DNA of 64,000 nucleotides from Sphagnum compactum (lineage: Eukaryota > Bryophyta > Sphagnopsida > Sphagnales): contig OZ234499.1 of assembly GCA_965153455.1 (NCBI GenBank), forward strand, positions 6,830,515 to 6,894,514, read 5' to 3'. Numbering within the stretch: position 1 is the stretch's first letter; each line of letters starts with the position of its first letter. The notes beneath the pieces are model-generated. The model saw only the letters and a program-made list of their open reading frames with translations. It was not told the DNA's origin and did no database searches. This document shows, one piece after another, positions 40,035-53,345 of the stretch. Position numbers and translations under genes: made by a program.

Positions 40035-40325
40035 AGAGTTATCCGTAAAGTAACCCTGTCTTCACCCTGTCTTTGGGCCTCCTTTCACCCCCTATCCCCT
40101 CTTTCAGTGGTATAGGCAAAGTAAAGACATTTTACTAAATCTCAGTATGAAGTGCTGGAACTCAGCATTTAATGCGCAAGGTTCGAGGCTAATTATAGTA
40201 ATTGCACAAGTAGGAGCAGTGAAAATATATGTAGCAGCAGTGGAGGCGCTCAGAAAAAGGAAAGACAGGATGAAACTCTACCAACCAAAATTGATGGTTT
40301 TCTGAGTTTCAGCCCCCGTTGAATG
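40035..40325 (+). mobile_element. Family M1 element, copy E, upstream of Argonaute
   Basis: Begins 'agagttatccgtaaagta' and carries 'tttgggcctcctttcacccc', 'gcgcaaggttcgagg' and 'atatgtagcagcagtgg'. It lies just outside the presumed Argonaute promoter. Confidence 0.88.
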
Positions 40326-42340
40326 CTAATGTGCTTTAATGTCAGTTTACTTGGTCAGTATTTTTCTTTTGGGCCTTTAATCCCCCTGATCTCACCTTTG
40401 TTTTTACTCATACTTTTTTTTTCCTAGATCACTGCTCTTTTCTCTGGGGCCTCCTTTCGATTTGTTTTTCTTTTCTCGCCACCCTTGACACCAATTTTTT
40501 TTTTTTGGGAACTCCTACCTACCCCCTCCAACCTACCTAAAGCCCTTCCTCCTACCAACCCATCAACCTCCCTCATTCTGCGCACCCCTCCTTTGCACTC
40601 CTTTCCATAGTGAATGTTTGAGAAACATGGACAACATGGGCATTTGGGTTTGAGGCTTTCTCCAAAAATTGATTTAAAAAAAATTGAGAATCAAATGAAT
40701 TTTGCAAACATTTTATAGAGCTTGAGGAGCGTGAAGAAGGGCCCAACCAGCTTCAGGAGTTTGAAGGGGGCGACAACTTGAAGGGCGAGAAGAGGTGGGA
40801 GCTTGCAAAACGTGAAAAGCCTAGGAGCTTGTACCTAAGTTTCTTTCTCCCTTTGTTTTTTTTTTTTTTTGGGGGAGTTTTTTCATTTGTCAGCGGGGGA
40901 TGCTGACAAGCTTAAGCTCGCTGACATTTCTTTTGAGTTTGCTCCTCTATCAGGGGTGATGCCGATGAGCTTGAACTTGTCGAAATGCTAATGAGCTTCA
41001 GCTCATTGGCTTTTGTTTTTTGAGTGTGCTCCTTTGTGTCCAAGGGGGTTTAGGCTCATTGGCCATTTTTTTTAGTGTGTTCCTCTATCTAGGGTGACAC
41101 CAACTAGCAAAAGCTCATCCGCCCTTTCTTTTTAAGTGTGGTCCTCTGTCAAAGGGGATGTTGATGAGCTTCAGCTCATCAGGCGTTTTTGTTTTGAGTG
41201 TGCTTCTTTGTCGAAGGGGGATATCGACAAGCTGAAACTCATTAGACTTTTTGTTTTTTGGTAGTGTGCTCTTTTGTCCAAGGGGCATGTCCATGAACAT
41301 GGCCCTTTTTTTAAGATTGCTCCTCTATCGCAAGGGGATGCTAGCGAGCTTCAACTCGTTGGCCATGTTTTTTAAATGTGCTCTTTTGTCCAAGGAACTC
41401 ACCGACAAGGTTTTGTTCATTGACATTTTTTCTTTTAAAGTTGTAGGTCGTCAACCATTTTTTGTGTGTTTGATGTTACCTACAGTAAGGCAAGCATTCC
41501 TCTTTTTGGCTTTTCTTTGTTGTTACTTGCAAAGACACGATGACGAGCACTATAATAGCATAGCTAGTGATGGATTTTTCTTGGTTTCAAGAGCTGGAAA
41601 ATGAACTAGCTAGTGTTGGTGTTGGTCCTTATTTTGTTTTTGGCGTTTATTTTTGTAGATACAAAGATTTAAAAAAGTAAGGATTGATGCATTCAATATA
41701 TCAGCACACTACAGTTAATGATGTGGATGGCATGCAAGGTTTGAAGAATGAAAGAAATTTGGAGGTAGGGGATGGAGGACAACAAGTGCAAGCAAGTGTT
41801 GAAAGTGCATTGGCTCCAAGCACGCTTAATGAGGAGCAAGTGTGAGTGGGTGTTGATGTTGTGGAAAGATCTACAATAGATGTTGTTAGAATTGAAGGGG
41901 ATTTAGCAAAAACAATTTTGAACATAGTGGAACAAGATATTGTAGTTCTTGCTCCAATGTTGGAGCAAAAGAATGCAAATTAGGTTGTTAGATATTGATC
42001 AAGCTGCCATATTGAACTTTACTTATTATAAATTATTGGCCCATCCATCCTTTTTACTAGTGGGGTTTTCTTGGTCAAATTTTTGGGTGCAATACTTTTA
42101 ATATTTGAGTTCATTAATTGTGGTTGTTAAACTTTTGCCCCAACTTCCTTCTCCATGTGAGAGGGTAGGTGAGGCATTTTTTGGGTTTAAAATCTCTAGG
42201 CAATACCTCGAGGCTTTATAAGTGATTTTTTTTTCTAAGGTTAGTTGCATTTTTTACAATTTTGAACATTGGGTTTGGCCAATACCTTCATTTTGTCTTA
42301 TTGTGCAATATCCTCATCTCATGTTTTTAATTTTTTATAT
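40326..42340. other. Gene-free repetitive DNA
   Basis: T-rich and purine/pyrimidine-skewed sequence. Open frames at 41251-41604 and 41701-41925 match no family and overlap the repeat at 40890-41420. Confidence 0.5.
40890..41420. repeat. Degenerate ~70-85 bp tandem repeat, about 7 copies
   Basis: Each unit has 'gtgtgctcctctgtc' or a variant, then 'aggggatgctgatgagctt' and 'agctcattggc' or a variant. Units differ by substitutions and small indels. Confidence 0.8.
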
Positions 42341-42459
42341 TTTTGTGCAGTATCCTTATCTTTCCTTTTAGATTTTTTATCTATCTATGCAATACCTTTA
42401 TCATATGTGGTCTAACCTTCATCCAAAATGTTAATTTTCACATTAAGTTTATTATTTTT

Positions 42460-43168
42460 GTTTTTTTGGTTTCAAATGCGATTGCCCCTCCCCTAGTTGC
42501 CATAGAGGGTGTTCATTGGGCAAGGGATGGTATTAAATGGGCTTGTGGGCTTGATGGGTGCAATGCATCTTATACCACCAACTACAACTTGGTACAACAT
42601 TTGCAAGCGCACTACAATGTGGGTATGGAACTAGACAAGCCTAAACATAGCTAACTTCTAGCCATATTCTGGAGCTTCTTGGCATGACTACATGGGGTGT
42701 GGGGTCCATCCTTTCAACATGTAGGTGAAGGTGGAACGTGATGAGGACCTTGAAGTTGTGATTTGAACTATTCCAACAGGGCATGGAAAGGGGTTCAAAG
42801 GCGCTTGGATGGAACGTGACTAGAAGTTTACATCTATAAGATGATGCAACGCAAGGAGATTAGCCTTCTTATGCAATACCATGAATAAAAAAAGATTCAT
42901 GGTTGGTAAATTCTAACAATATCATACTCAATTTTATTTGAATTTAAAGTTGTAGGTTTCGTATGTAATATTTATTATATTGAGTTGTTGTTTCGGGGTT
43001 CAAAGCACCACTAAGAAGGTGTTTGTGGCTAATGTTGTGGAGGCAACATTGGCCAATCATGGGGTATTTACGTGTTGGCATGCCCAAGATGCAAAGGTTA
43101 CATCAGTGCGATATAGGAAGGCCAATGGGATCCCATCCCCCTCCAGTAGTGACATAGATAGCCCATAA
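42460..43168 (+). pseudogene. Decayed gene with a C2H2 zinc finger
   Basis: The plus-strand frame reads IKWACGLDGCNASYTTNYN and then LVQHLQAHYN, a C-x4-C-x12-H-x3-H zinc finger, and stops at 42652-42654. The following sequence carries stops but still reads IYKMMQRKEISLLMQYHE in one frame, and a further frame at 42980-43168 is open without a known domain. Intact relatives are not known to me by name. It may be a transposon-related gene or a retrocopy. Confidence 0.6.
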
Positions 43169-43494
43169 TTTATCCCCATTTTGATTAGGGTGTTGTTTTG
43201 AACTTCAGGATGTTAAGAAAATAATTTATTTTTAAAGCAATCACATATTTACCATTATGACATGTTCCCCATTTTATGGTGGGTTTGTTTTGGACTTGGG
43301 CATTCTTTTAACATTTTTGTAACATGTGTCGCCCATATATATATATATATATGTAAAGCATTTTATATATTTTTTGCATAATCTTGTGTTAATGGTTAGA
43401 AATACATTGTCACATATTCTTATATGTATGCTTGATGAAATTATCAAAAACATTATTCTAATAAAATAACTTTTTTTAACTCCCAAAAATGCAA

Positions 43495-44010
43495 AGTTTA
43501 AACTTTGAAAGAAAACAATACCCTCATGAGGGTATTTCGTAAACACCATGGGTTAAATTATTTTGGTATAGGCTATCGAAGGGGTATTACTCATGCTCAA
43601 AATTACTACTCAATGCATGTGCAATATCCCTTTTAGGGTATATCAAAAATCCTTTGGGCTTCATAACATATCTATTAAAACCTAGAAGGGTATTGCATAA
43701 CCATCCTAAAACCTAGAAGGAAAGCAATACCCTCATGAGGGTATTTTATAAACACCATGGGCTAAATTATTTTAGTCCATGCTATTAGAGTGGTATTGTT
43801 CGTGCCTAGAATTACTCAATGCATGTGCAATACCCCTTTCAAGGTATATCAGAAATCCTTTGGATTCCATACCATATACATTAAAATATGAAGGGGTATT
43901 ACATAACCATACCACAACCTAGAAGGCAAGCAATACCCTTCACTAGAATACTCTATAAACACCATGGCTTTAATTATTTTGGTTCGAGTTATTGAAGGGG
44001 TATTGCGCTA
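43495..44010 (+). repeat. 207-bp repeat, left array (~2.5 copies)
   Basis: 'caataccctcatgagggtat' starts at 43516 and 43725 and a diverged copy at 43931; units contain 'aaacaccatgg' and 'caatgcatgtgcaatac'. The same unit appears in reverse at 45840-46625. Confidence 0.9.
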
Positions 44011-45839
44011 ATGCCCATTTTTCTCACAATGGAAACCAAAGTGTGTGATCACTCTAATAAACCATATGTTGGAGGAAGGACTTTCTCCATGTTTAGAACT
44101 AAGACTTGGAATGAAACTTTGGGGGTTTTGTAAAATTAGTGAAAGCCATACATACTACTATCAAAACTACAAGTTCATCTCTCATGAAGTTTTAAACATA
44201 GGGTCTATACACAGAAGTAGAAAATTGAACTTCTAAAGTTCATTAGAATGTTGTTGTTGTTATGAATTTTTTTTTAAGGTTTCCAATATATATCCACACG
44301 TGTAGAAGTTATAAATAGCAAGTTATTTATCAAAAGCACTGATTATATATTTACACATCTATTTTGGGAGTGTGATCAAAACGTTTTGTGCAAATTTAAC
44401 TCCAAACCCATAATGCTTGAACCTATGAACTGTAATAGGATTTTGTGGGTGTTCAATGATCCATGGCGCACAATAACAAATCTACTTTCAATAACAAGTT
44501 GACATTTCAAATGCTAGAATTGGTGAAAATAATTAATAAGTAAGTAGTGCCAAATCTTTATATTTGACTTTCCAGGTGTGGCCAAAAACATAAAAAATCA
44601 ATTCAATGTTTAAACATAATATTTGGTTTGCTTTTAAAAAATTATCACAATGAAATGAAGGGGTTGCAATTACCATTATAACTTTGTTCAAAGTGTCACA
44701 AATTTATTCATTGTATATGACATTTTCTGATATGTTATAAATTAAATTTCCATTTATTTAGAAATAATATTCAATTACATGCATTAATAAAATATACAAT
44801 GTTAATAATTTATCTTTTGGAATTTTAAAGTTCAGATTAAAAATAAATTTCATTAGAAAAATTTCATTATATATAACCATGGGTTTATATATGATTTAAA
44901 TTTAATATATAATCAATTCTTATCCTATTTTAAATAAATATGAAGATATTATATGTATGAAAATGAATCAACAATATAATTCCATAATATTATTAATTAT
45001 ATATAATGTATTATTCAATATGTTACAAACAATAATATATTTAGACCAATATTTCAAGCCAATATTATACATCATAAAACATAAAATTTACATAAGGACT
45101 TATGTTATATATTTATGAAATAAAAAATATTAATGATCTATTATATAATTATTTTAAGCAAAAAAATTATTTATTATATGTTTTAAAAATGTAACATAAT
45201 CATATACATGGATAATATATGGGATATATCATTTTTATTACTATGTGCACCATTTAAAATAAAATAAAATCATGTGCTTTAATATTTCTTTATACATGCA
45301 TTAAAATATTATTAAATTAAAGACTTTATGTTTCAATTTTTTGAAATGAGTTTACAACTTTACGAGCGAAAAACATAAATATGTAGATCATTGAAAAAAT
45401 GTTAAGAATGAATTTTTAAAATTTTGATTTCGACAAACTTTAAATTCTAACATTAAGTAATAAAATTTACATTAAACCCTAACACTTATACCATCAACGT
45501 GATCAATTTTCCATTATGTTCATTTTATATATGTTAAATCATATTGTAAAATGAACAAATAATGTTGAAAACATGAATTTCATGACATATTGAAGGGGGA
45601 TCAAATATTTAAAAAACATTCTTATGTTTCATGGTTAATGAATTATCACAATATGATGCGAGTATTGCATTTAAATTCCTTAACTTTGTTCAATTAAACC
45701 CCTTCTACCATCAATGTGATCAATTTTGCAATACCTTCATTTACTTGAATCGATATGTAGGGCATGATATATTGAGCATATAATAAATATTTTTAAAATA
45801 TCCTTTTGTTTCATGGTTTAGGATATTATCGCAATATGA
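44011..45839. other. Extremely AT-rich core between opposed repeat arrays
   Basis: Long runs of A/T with almost no GC-rich words. No coding signal on either strand. A few isolated 'gcaataccttcat' fragments suggest that decayed repeat units extend inward. Confidence 0.6.
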
Positions 45840-46625
45840 TGCAGGTATTGTTTTCTTTCTAGGTTTTGGTATGGCTATACAATACCCTTACAAATTTCAA
45901 AAGATATGTCATAAAACTCAAAGGATTTTTGGGATACCCTACGAAGGGTATTGCATGTGCATTGAATATTCTAAGGCATAAACAATACCCCTTTGATCAT
46001 CTAAACCAAAATAACTTAGCCCATGGTGTTTACTAAATACCCCAAGCAGGGTGTTGCTTTCCTTGTAAGGTTTGGTAGGGCTATGCAATACCCCTTCAAG
46101 TTTCAAAATATATGTTATGGAGCCCAATGTATTTATGAAACTTGCAGGGTCCCACAAATACTACTGTAGTACCTTACGAGGGGTATTGCAGGTGTATTAA
46201 ATAATTTTGGGCATGAACAATACACCTCCAATAATGTATATATCAAAATAAATTAACCCATGGTGTTTAATTATAGAATATCTTATTGAGGGTATTAGTT
46301 TCCTTGTAGGATTTGGTAGGGTTACGCATTACCCCTCCACATTTCAAAAGATATGTTAAGGAGCGCAAGGTATTTTTAAGATACCCTAAAAGGGGTTTGG
46401 TCAATTCTTTGATCCCTTCTAGGCATGAGAAATACCCCTCTGATAGTTTGGACCAAACTAGAATTCAGCCCGTGGTGTTTACATAGTACCCCAATGAGGG
46501 TATTTGCGTTCCTTTTAGGTTTTGTCAAGGCTACGCAATACCTTTCAAGTTTCAAAAGATATGATATGGATCCAAACTATTTTTGGGATACCCAGAGAGA
46601 GGTATTGCACATTCATTGAGTATTT
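45840..46625 (-). repeat. 207-bp repeat, right array (~4 copies, inverted)
   Basis: Reverse-orientation units with anchors at 45844, 46050, 46291 and 46499 (spacing 206, 241, 208). They carry 'ccatggtgtttac' and 'gggtattgca', the complements of the left array. Spacing differs by an insertion of about 30 bases in one unit. Confidence 0.88.
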
Positions 46626-49600
46626 TGCTTTATGAACTTGAGTACAACATGCATTAAACGCGTCTAAATTGAACTAGAGCTCCATATTGCTTTGATTATC
46701 CACTTAGTTTGCAATACCTCCATTGTGAAAAACACTTTCTAAACAAAACTTACGATATCTTACAATACCTGTATAAGGGGGTGTCCAATATTTTTATCGT
46801 GCCCTAATTTTTATCTTTTTGAGTGAACAAGACCAAACTCCATGCAATACCTTCATTTTATTCTTTCCTTATTGTTGTCAACCATTGGTGGTCTATTAGA
46901 GTGGCAACCAAGTAGGTAGGCATAGCCATGTAAGTAGGGTTTGGTAGGTACCTACTTAAAATGTTGGTAGGTAGGAAGATGGAAAGGCAAGTAAGTAGAT
47001 AAATAGATTGGGGAGGGGGAGTGGATAGGTGGGTGGGGATGAGAGTAGCACATTTTAAATTTATAAGGGAATAGGTAGATGGGGGAAAAGTCTACTTTTA
47101 ATTTAAATATATAGGTGAGCAGGTCAGTTGGGGACACTAACTAACAATGATTATTTTAATTTATTTTATTTGTGGTGAGAATTCGTCAATTTGCTACCAA
47201 AAATAAAGGTCCCAAGTAACATGGTCAAGTGAACTTTTTGGAATTTTTTTCATAAAACAATGGTCACATTTCAAAGATTTTTTATTTTTATTTTCTTTTG
47301 AAATTGCCAAGATTTTTGGAGGATTTTTGGCAGATTTCTCTAGCCTTTTTTGAAATTGCCATATTTAGTTAATAGGTTCTAATGTTCACCAACATATAAT
47401 AGGTATTCCTAGATTTTTCACTTCTTGATTTGTCTTTAGCCAGATTTGGCTAAATTTTCTTGTAGTTGATCATCAATTTTGGAGCAGCATGAGAAAATTA
47501 ACCTTGAAAAAAAGAAAAAGAAAAACCAGTGATATAGGAGCTAGCCAAAAATAGGCTACAGAAGGATTCTGTTTCGTTTTACTTTGATATCTAATCTGTA
47601 GCCAAATTTGGCTCAATTATTTTCTGAATGATCGCCACTTTGACTACATCACAAAATCATTAAAAGAAAGAGAGTGAGCACGAACTTCGAAGATAGGAGG
47701 CGGGGGTAAAATAGTAACAGTGAAATAGTAGAGCCTAGTAACAGTAAATAAATGGCGTAGTTTTAATCCCCCCAATTTCTTGTCACAAAACTACCGACCC
47801 ACCGACCGACCGACCCACTTGAACTACCTGCCGTACCTACAGACTCTACCGAGCGACTGTCTTCACCGACCAACCTACCAACGCACAGACCCAATTGACT
47901 TTCCTTCCGTACCTACGTTGATCTAGTCAAAGTGGCGATCATTCAGAAAATGGTTTAGCCAAATTGGGCTACTAAAATGCTAACACAAAAATCCTTCTAT
48001 TTTCTTGGCCACCTACCTAGTGGATCTTATCATAAAAATACGGCGATTTTGGAATTTCTTTTCTTTGAAATCTGGCCAATTTGGGCCATTTTTTTTTTTC
48101 GAGGAAAAATCCTTTGTATAATAAAAATTGATTTGATTTGATAAAAATTGAAATTGATTTGCTAGAAAGGATTTTAAAAAAAAATCACCTCACAAAATTG
48201 AAAACAATTCCTGCAATATTAACTATTCCTGTTGTGGTTTTTACACCGAACCATCATTTAAATTTAAAAAAAAAAAAAAAAAAGAATAGAAAGGATTTTT
48301 TTTTCATGTAATGCTTGTTTTGTGATAAGTTCAATTCTCCTTGATGAATTCAAACTGTTTCTTTTTTTGTTGAAAACTTAGCAAAGAGTATTTGATTTTG
48401 GGTGAAATAGGGTTTTTTTTTTTTTTTTTTTTTTTTTTTCCCATTTCGTGATATCAAGTTTTTTTTTAATTTCCAAATTTAACCAAACTAGTTGAACTTC
48501 CACTAGGGAAAAAATGAAAAAAAAAAAATTCAAAGTCTTCTCCTTCAAATATATAGGTATTACCATTACCATGTTGTACCAAGCAAGTAAACATATTCTT
48601 GTTATATTAGTTGTCTTGATGGTTGTTGTGCAGTGCACCATTGCAACAAGACTTGGTTGAAAGCTCGTGTTGTGTTGTTGACAAAGAAGAAACAAAAGAT
48701 ATGTGCTCATTGGATGGCTTTGGAAAAAAATTATGTGGGGGACTCCAATGGAGCTTGTGGTTTTTTTTGTGTAGAACACATTTATAGTACAACCATGGAA
48801 ATACTTTAAAACAAATCACAAATTATCCCAAGGAAAACTTTGAAACATTAGATACTTAAAAACAATCACAACCATCCCATTTCAAATGTGTGATTCAAAA
48901 CTAGTGTTTTATATCACAAAACAAATTCCTTTTTGGCAAAAGTTAAATAACATATAGATTACAAAGTGGGAAAATAATATTGAACCAAAACTCAAATGGC
49001 AAACCTTATAATTACAACCATTCATCAACTTATATAATTGGCACAACTGGAACCATATTATGATGGCCTAATCCAATGTTGGACTGCAATTTCTTCGATT
49101 TGAAATTTAGGTTTAGGTTATTGTGACCTTGGCATGACCCAACACCTTTTTGGTGGAACTAGCACAAAAGGAATAGGCCTTGGGAACTAGTCTTTTGGTA
49201 AACCCATAATCAAAACTTTGAAAATAAAATAATTGTGTAAATAGGTTAGGCTCTTAAGGCAACCACACTGAGCAATTAGGTTAAACTTTACAGGTAGCCG
49301 ATTAGTATTAATTTGTTGAAAAGCTCAATATCTTCACAATTTTTTAATTTGAACTTGTTGTAAAAATTTTATATTTGTAGGATTTTTAGCCTTAAGGAAT
49401 GTTAATTAATGTGCCCTATTTTTAAACTAAGCCTCAAGGTTTTTGAATTTGAATTTTTTTTCAAAGAAACCACATATTTAAAAACTTGAAGAACTGGGGT
49501 CAAACTTGCACTCAAACGACCTACCAAATGATTTTAAAATATTAAAACTAAAAATGGAGGTTCTTTAAAAAAAAAAGAAGAAGGAAGAATTGGACAATCT

Positions 49601-50409
49601 TTCATGATTTTGATTGAACTTGTCATAAAAAGGGTAGAGCTATTCTTCAATGATGAGTAAACCATTTTATTTTTTCCTAGTGTGATGAAGTATGAAACTC
49701 ATTGAGCCATATATTGAAATTTGTCCTTTCTCACGAGAACATGTGTTGTGAGACTTCATAACATGATTAATTACTTATTTTCATAGCGCTTGCAGCTCTC
49801 CAATGGAAAGTGGCTACCCTGTCCACGGAGCAAGAAACAAGGCCCTATGTCCATGGCTTTCCATTAGGCTTTTGTGATCACAACACGGTGTGTAGCTCTC
49901 ATCATAACAACCTCATGGAAAGAGACCTTAAGTACCCATGTGGCATTAATTCTTGCTGAAATATAATGGTTTTAGGATTCGTGCAGAAGGTGTCAAATTT
50001 CAATATACTCTATTCATGCATTGTTGCTGCTTTGGAAAAAATATACTACCATTGCATTCACCCATATGGAGAGCTTTCCTTCCTTTTTCTAACGTACTCC
50101 TATATATCCATATATTGAGTGTGAATTTATTTTGTGCTTCTCGATATGTAGGGTTGAGTTTAGTAAAGCTTTTCAAAACTTGAGCTCTCTGTTAATGAAT
50201 TCGATGACTAGTCTTCCCTTCCATTTTTTATCACACTTTGTCTTGCATTAAAATGGCTATTATTTTTATGCTTTTTACAAGTGTGTTGTCATTTGATGCA
50301 ATATCTGTTTTGGCATGCTCGTCATTATTGGTTCATCACAAATTGAAAAATGTGACTGCCTCATACGCATGTTGACAATTAGCCATTTTCTCAATACCTG
50401 GTCAATATT
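46626..50409. other. Gene-free AT-rich DNA
   Basis: Contains a (GTAG)n-like stretch at 46905-47060, an (ACCG)n-like stretch at about 47795-47820, long A and T runs at 48265-48440, and the recurring palindromic phrase 'agccaaatttggct' (about 47590; variants at 47450 and 47940). No gene recognised. Confidence 0.5.
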
Positions 50410-50680
50410 AGAGTTATGTGTAAAGAAACCCTGTCTTTGGGCCTCCTTTCACCCCCTAGCCCCTCTTTCAGTGGTATCCGCAAAGTACAGACATTTTATT
50501 AAATCTCAGTATGAAATGCTGAAGCTTAGCATTTAGTGCACAAGGTTCGAGACTAACTATAGTAGTTGTACAGTTACAAACAGTGCAAATATATATATAG
50601 CAGCAATGAAGGCGCTCAGGCAAAAGGAAAGACAGGATGAAACTCAGTTTACCACCAAAATTGATGGTTTTCTGATTTTT
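50410..50680 (+). mobile_element. Family M1 element, copy F
   Basis: Starts 'agagttatgtgtaaag', then 'tttgggcctcctttcacccc', 'gtatccgcaaagtacagac', 'gcacaaggttcgagac' and 'ggatgaaactcagtttacc', as in the other copies. Confidence 0.88.
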
Positions 50681-52218
50681 TGAAAGACTGTGCAGAATCC
50701 AGACGCATCCAGAAGATGAGATAGGCTGACTCATTTGCACATCTTTCAATGTATGTTTGAGAATATGGCTAGAAAAAGAGAGGTTTTGGAGGGCTCTTAA
50801 CTGCTTGCTAGTCATGAAAAAATCATAACTTCCCAAGTTTGCCCCAATTGCAAGGAAACACTAAAACAAACAATTGGGTTAGCTAGCCTCTATATTATAT
50901 TATAAACCATACACTTTTGTGGACCTTTTGTTTGTTTGTGGTGGTGGGTGGTGAACCACAATGTTCATACTCCTTTTTAATAAGGAGCTTGAAGATTGTC
51001 AACCTTGGAAACGGTAGGGTAAGTTTCCATGAGAGATATAGGAACCTATACATCCTAAGAGATCCTTATTCTTTTTCTTACTTTCATATTAGTATGTAGC
51101 CAAATTTGGCTAAATTATTTTTTGGAGGAGTGTCGCTCTTGATAACATTTTTAAAATGATAAAAGAAACCCTTGGAAATCCTTTTGCCATAATTTGGCCA
51201 AATTAATTGTAGTTGGATAGTGGGTGAGCAGAAGACATGGAATTGTACCCTAAGATGACTATTGAGTATTGAAGGTTGAGGATGAGACACGCCTAACGAT
51301 TCCAACCGTCTTGCTTAGAAATACTCTCATCGCTTCTCCCCCAAAAGTGAGATGAATTTAGATTATTCGTGCTCCCAAGACTCACTTGGTCGAGCTAATT
51401 TTGCATCATTCCCCTCTTTTTATAAGAGAACTAATAATCTCTGGGACCAAACACCCCATTTACTTGAAATCAAACTTTCCACAAGGTGCACGGCCACAAA
51501 CAACTGGGCCTACTTAGCCTTTTCCATGCTCTCATTGGATGTGAGCACACCTCCATTATCTCATCATATTCAGGTGGTCATTGGCTCATACTTCTTGTGC
51601 GAATAGGCCAAACTCATGTTTCTTGTGAACATTGTACTTGCTATTGTGATTGCAATTAACAATCTTTGTGTAAGACCTTAGAATGAAAGCATATTCACCA
51701 TAGTAAGAGCAAAGCTTTCCACCATAACCCCTCTTTGGGCCTCTTGTAACAACACTACTATGAAATGAAATGAAATGTACCATGCTTACTTACTTACTAT
51801 GGAGGTAAATTACACCAGATAGATGTGCACTGCTTTGCACTAAAAATTTAGCCTGAGTGCTTTACAAGTATATCTACAATATAATATTGCCTCCCCCACA
51901 CTTAGAGTTTTAAAAACTTTGCTATCCCAACTACTCCCCACCTTCCCTCTTATGAAATGTTTCGCAATAACCAATAATCCCTTCACATCATCTAGCCACA
52001 TGCAATGTTGGTGCTCATTTTTTAAAAAAAAATTTAAGTCTTGTTTTTTTGGGTTATTTGGTCATTCTTTTTCCTTCTAGTCTTGTTCCTTGAGGCCATT
52101 TCTTGCAGCTGTGGTTTCAAGAGGAGATTTCTCACAATTTGCTTGTGGTTGAAGTTTGTTGTTAGAATTTTTTGAAAGCTTGTTGTGAGCACAGGATCAT
52201 GTCAAAAAAAGTAATTGT
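50681..52218. other. Gene-free DNA between element F and the Harbinger relic
   Basis: No coding family is recognised in the frames at 51352-51606 or 51586-51783. 'tagccaaatttggctaaat' occurs at about 51097, the same dispersed phrase as at 47.5 kb and 56.4 kb. Confidence 0.5.
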
Positions 52219-53345
52219 TTGTGGGTCATTTTGCTCATAGAAACATTTTGGCATTTAGCACCAAGCGATCATGATTTTCATAATTTGGATTTTATGGGTT
52301 CGAGTTGGTTGCCTTCTTTGTCATTAGATATTAGGATTGTGCTAGCTTTTGCAACTTTGCATACTTATCACATTTCATATAACATGCTCCTAGTTGCTAA
52401 AGACTTGGGACATTGGGTAAAACCAAGAAATGTCACTTGGTATTCACATTTTTTCCTCATTAAATATGATAGCAATAGATGGAAAGAAATGTTTAGGTTG
52501 TTGAAAAATGCATTGTCTCACATTGCTAAAAAATTACATCCTTACCTTTTGAAGCAAAACACAAAATAGAGGTCCATGTGTCATCTACATTGTAACAAGC
52601 TCACACATGGTGCAAACATGCTTCTTTGTTCAGAATTATTGGCAATTGAAAAAAATATTGTTGCATTAATCCTTCGAGAGTGTGTGAAATTTGTGAACAT
52701 TGTCTTCAAAAGCTTCATAAGGTGGCCAAAAGGGAGAGAAATGAAGGTGTTATTGACTAAATTCAAACATTGGTGTCAATTACTTTCAATGCAAAGGGCA
52801 ATAGATGGAACCCAACCCATGTGCACATATCCAAACCAAAAACACCATTCCCTGAAGACTAGTATTACTTTAAAATAGGCATGTAATCTTTCATGGCCCA
52901 AGCAATTGTTTATGTTGGAAGAATTCATGGATGCTTATGTTGGACTCCTTGGGTCTATTAATGATAATTGTGTTTTGCAAAAATTTAGTGTATACAAGCA
53001 AACACAATACATATCACTTTTCACCATTCAAAATGGTTCACATGAAGGTGTTTCCTTTGGGGTATCCCTTGTTCAATTGGTTGATGGTCCCATATAAAGA
53101 TAATGTTGAACAATTTATTTTGGAAAATTTATATAATAGGTGACACAAGAAAGGCATATATGTTGTTGAAAATTCCTTTGGTATCTTGAAAAACACTTTT
53201 TGAGAACTTTTTCACAAAAAAAACTTCATGTGGCATTTGTGATTGACATGTTTGTATGTTATTGTATCTTGCACAATATGGTACTTGGTTGAGGCAAACT
53301 AGATAAATTGTCAATTTGACCCATAAGCTAGAACTACAAACCACA
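52219..53345 (+). pseudogene. PIF/Harbinger transposase, decayed
   Basis: Consecutive frames match the Harbinger transposase in order. The first (52219-52569) has NVTWYSHFFLIKYDSNRW and the LSHIAKKLHPYL helix. The second (52576-52878) has LTHGANMLLCSELLAIEK, VNIVFKSFIRWPKG and AIDGT, holding the first catalytic Asp. Then LLGSINDNCVLQK holds the second Asp, and NSFGILKNTF follows VVE, the third acidic residue, with LENLYNR before it. At least two in-frame stops and several frameshifts separate these pieces, so no active enzyme can be made. Confidence 0.9.
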
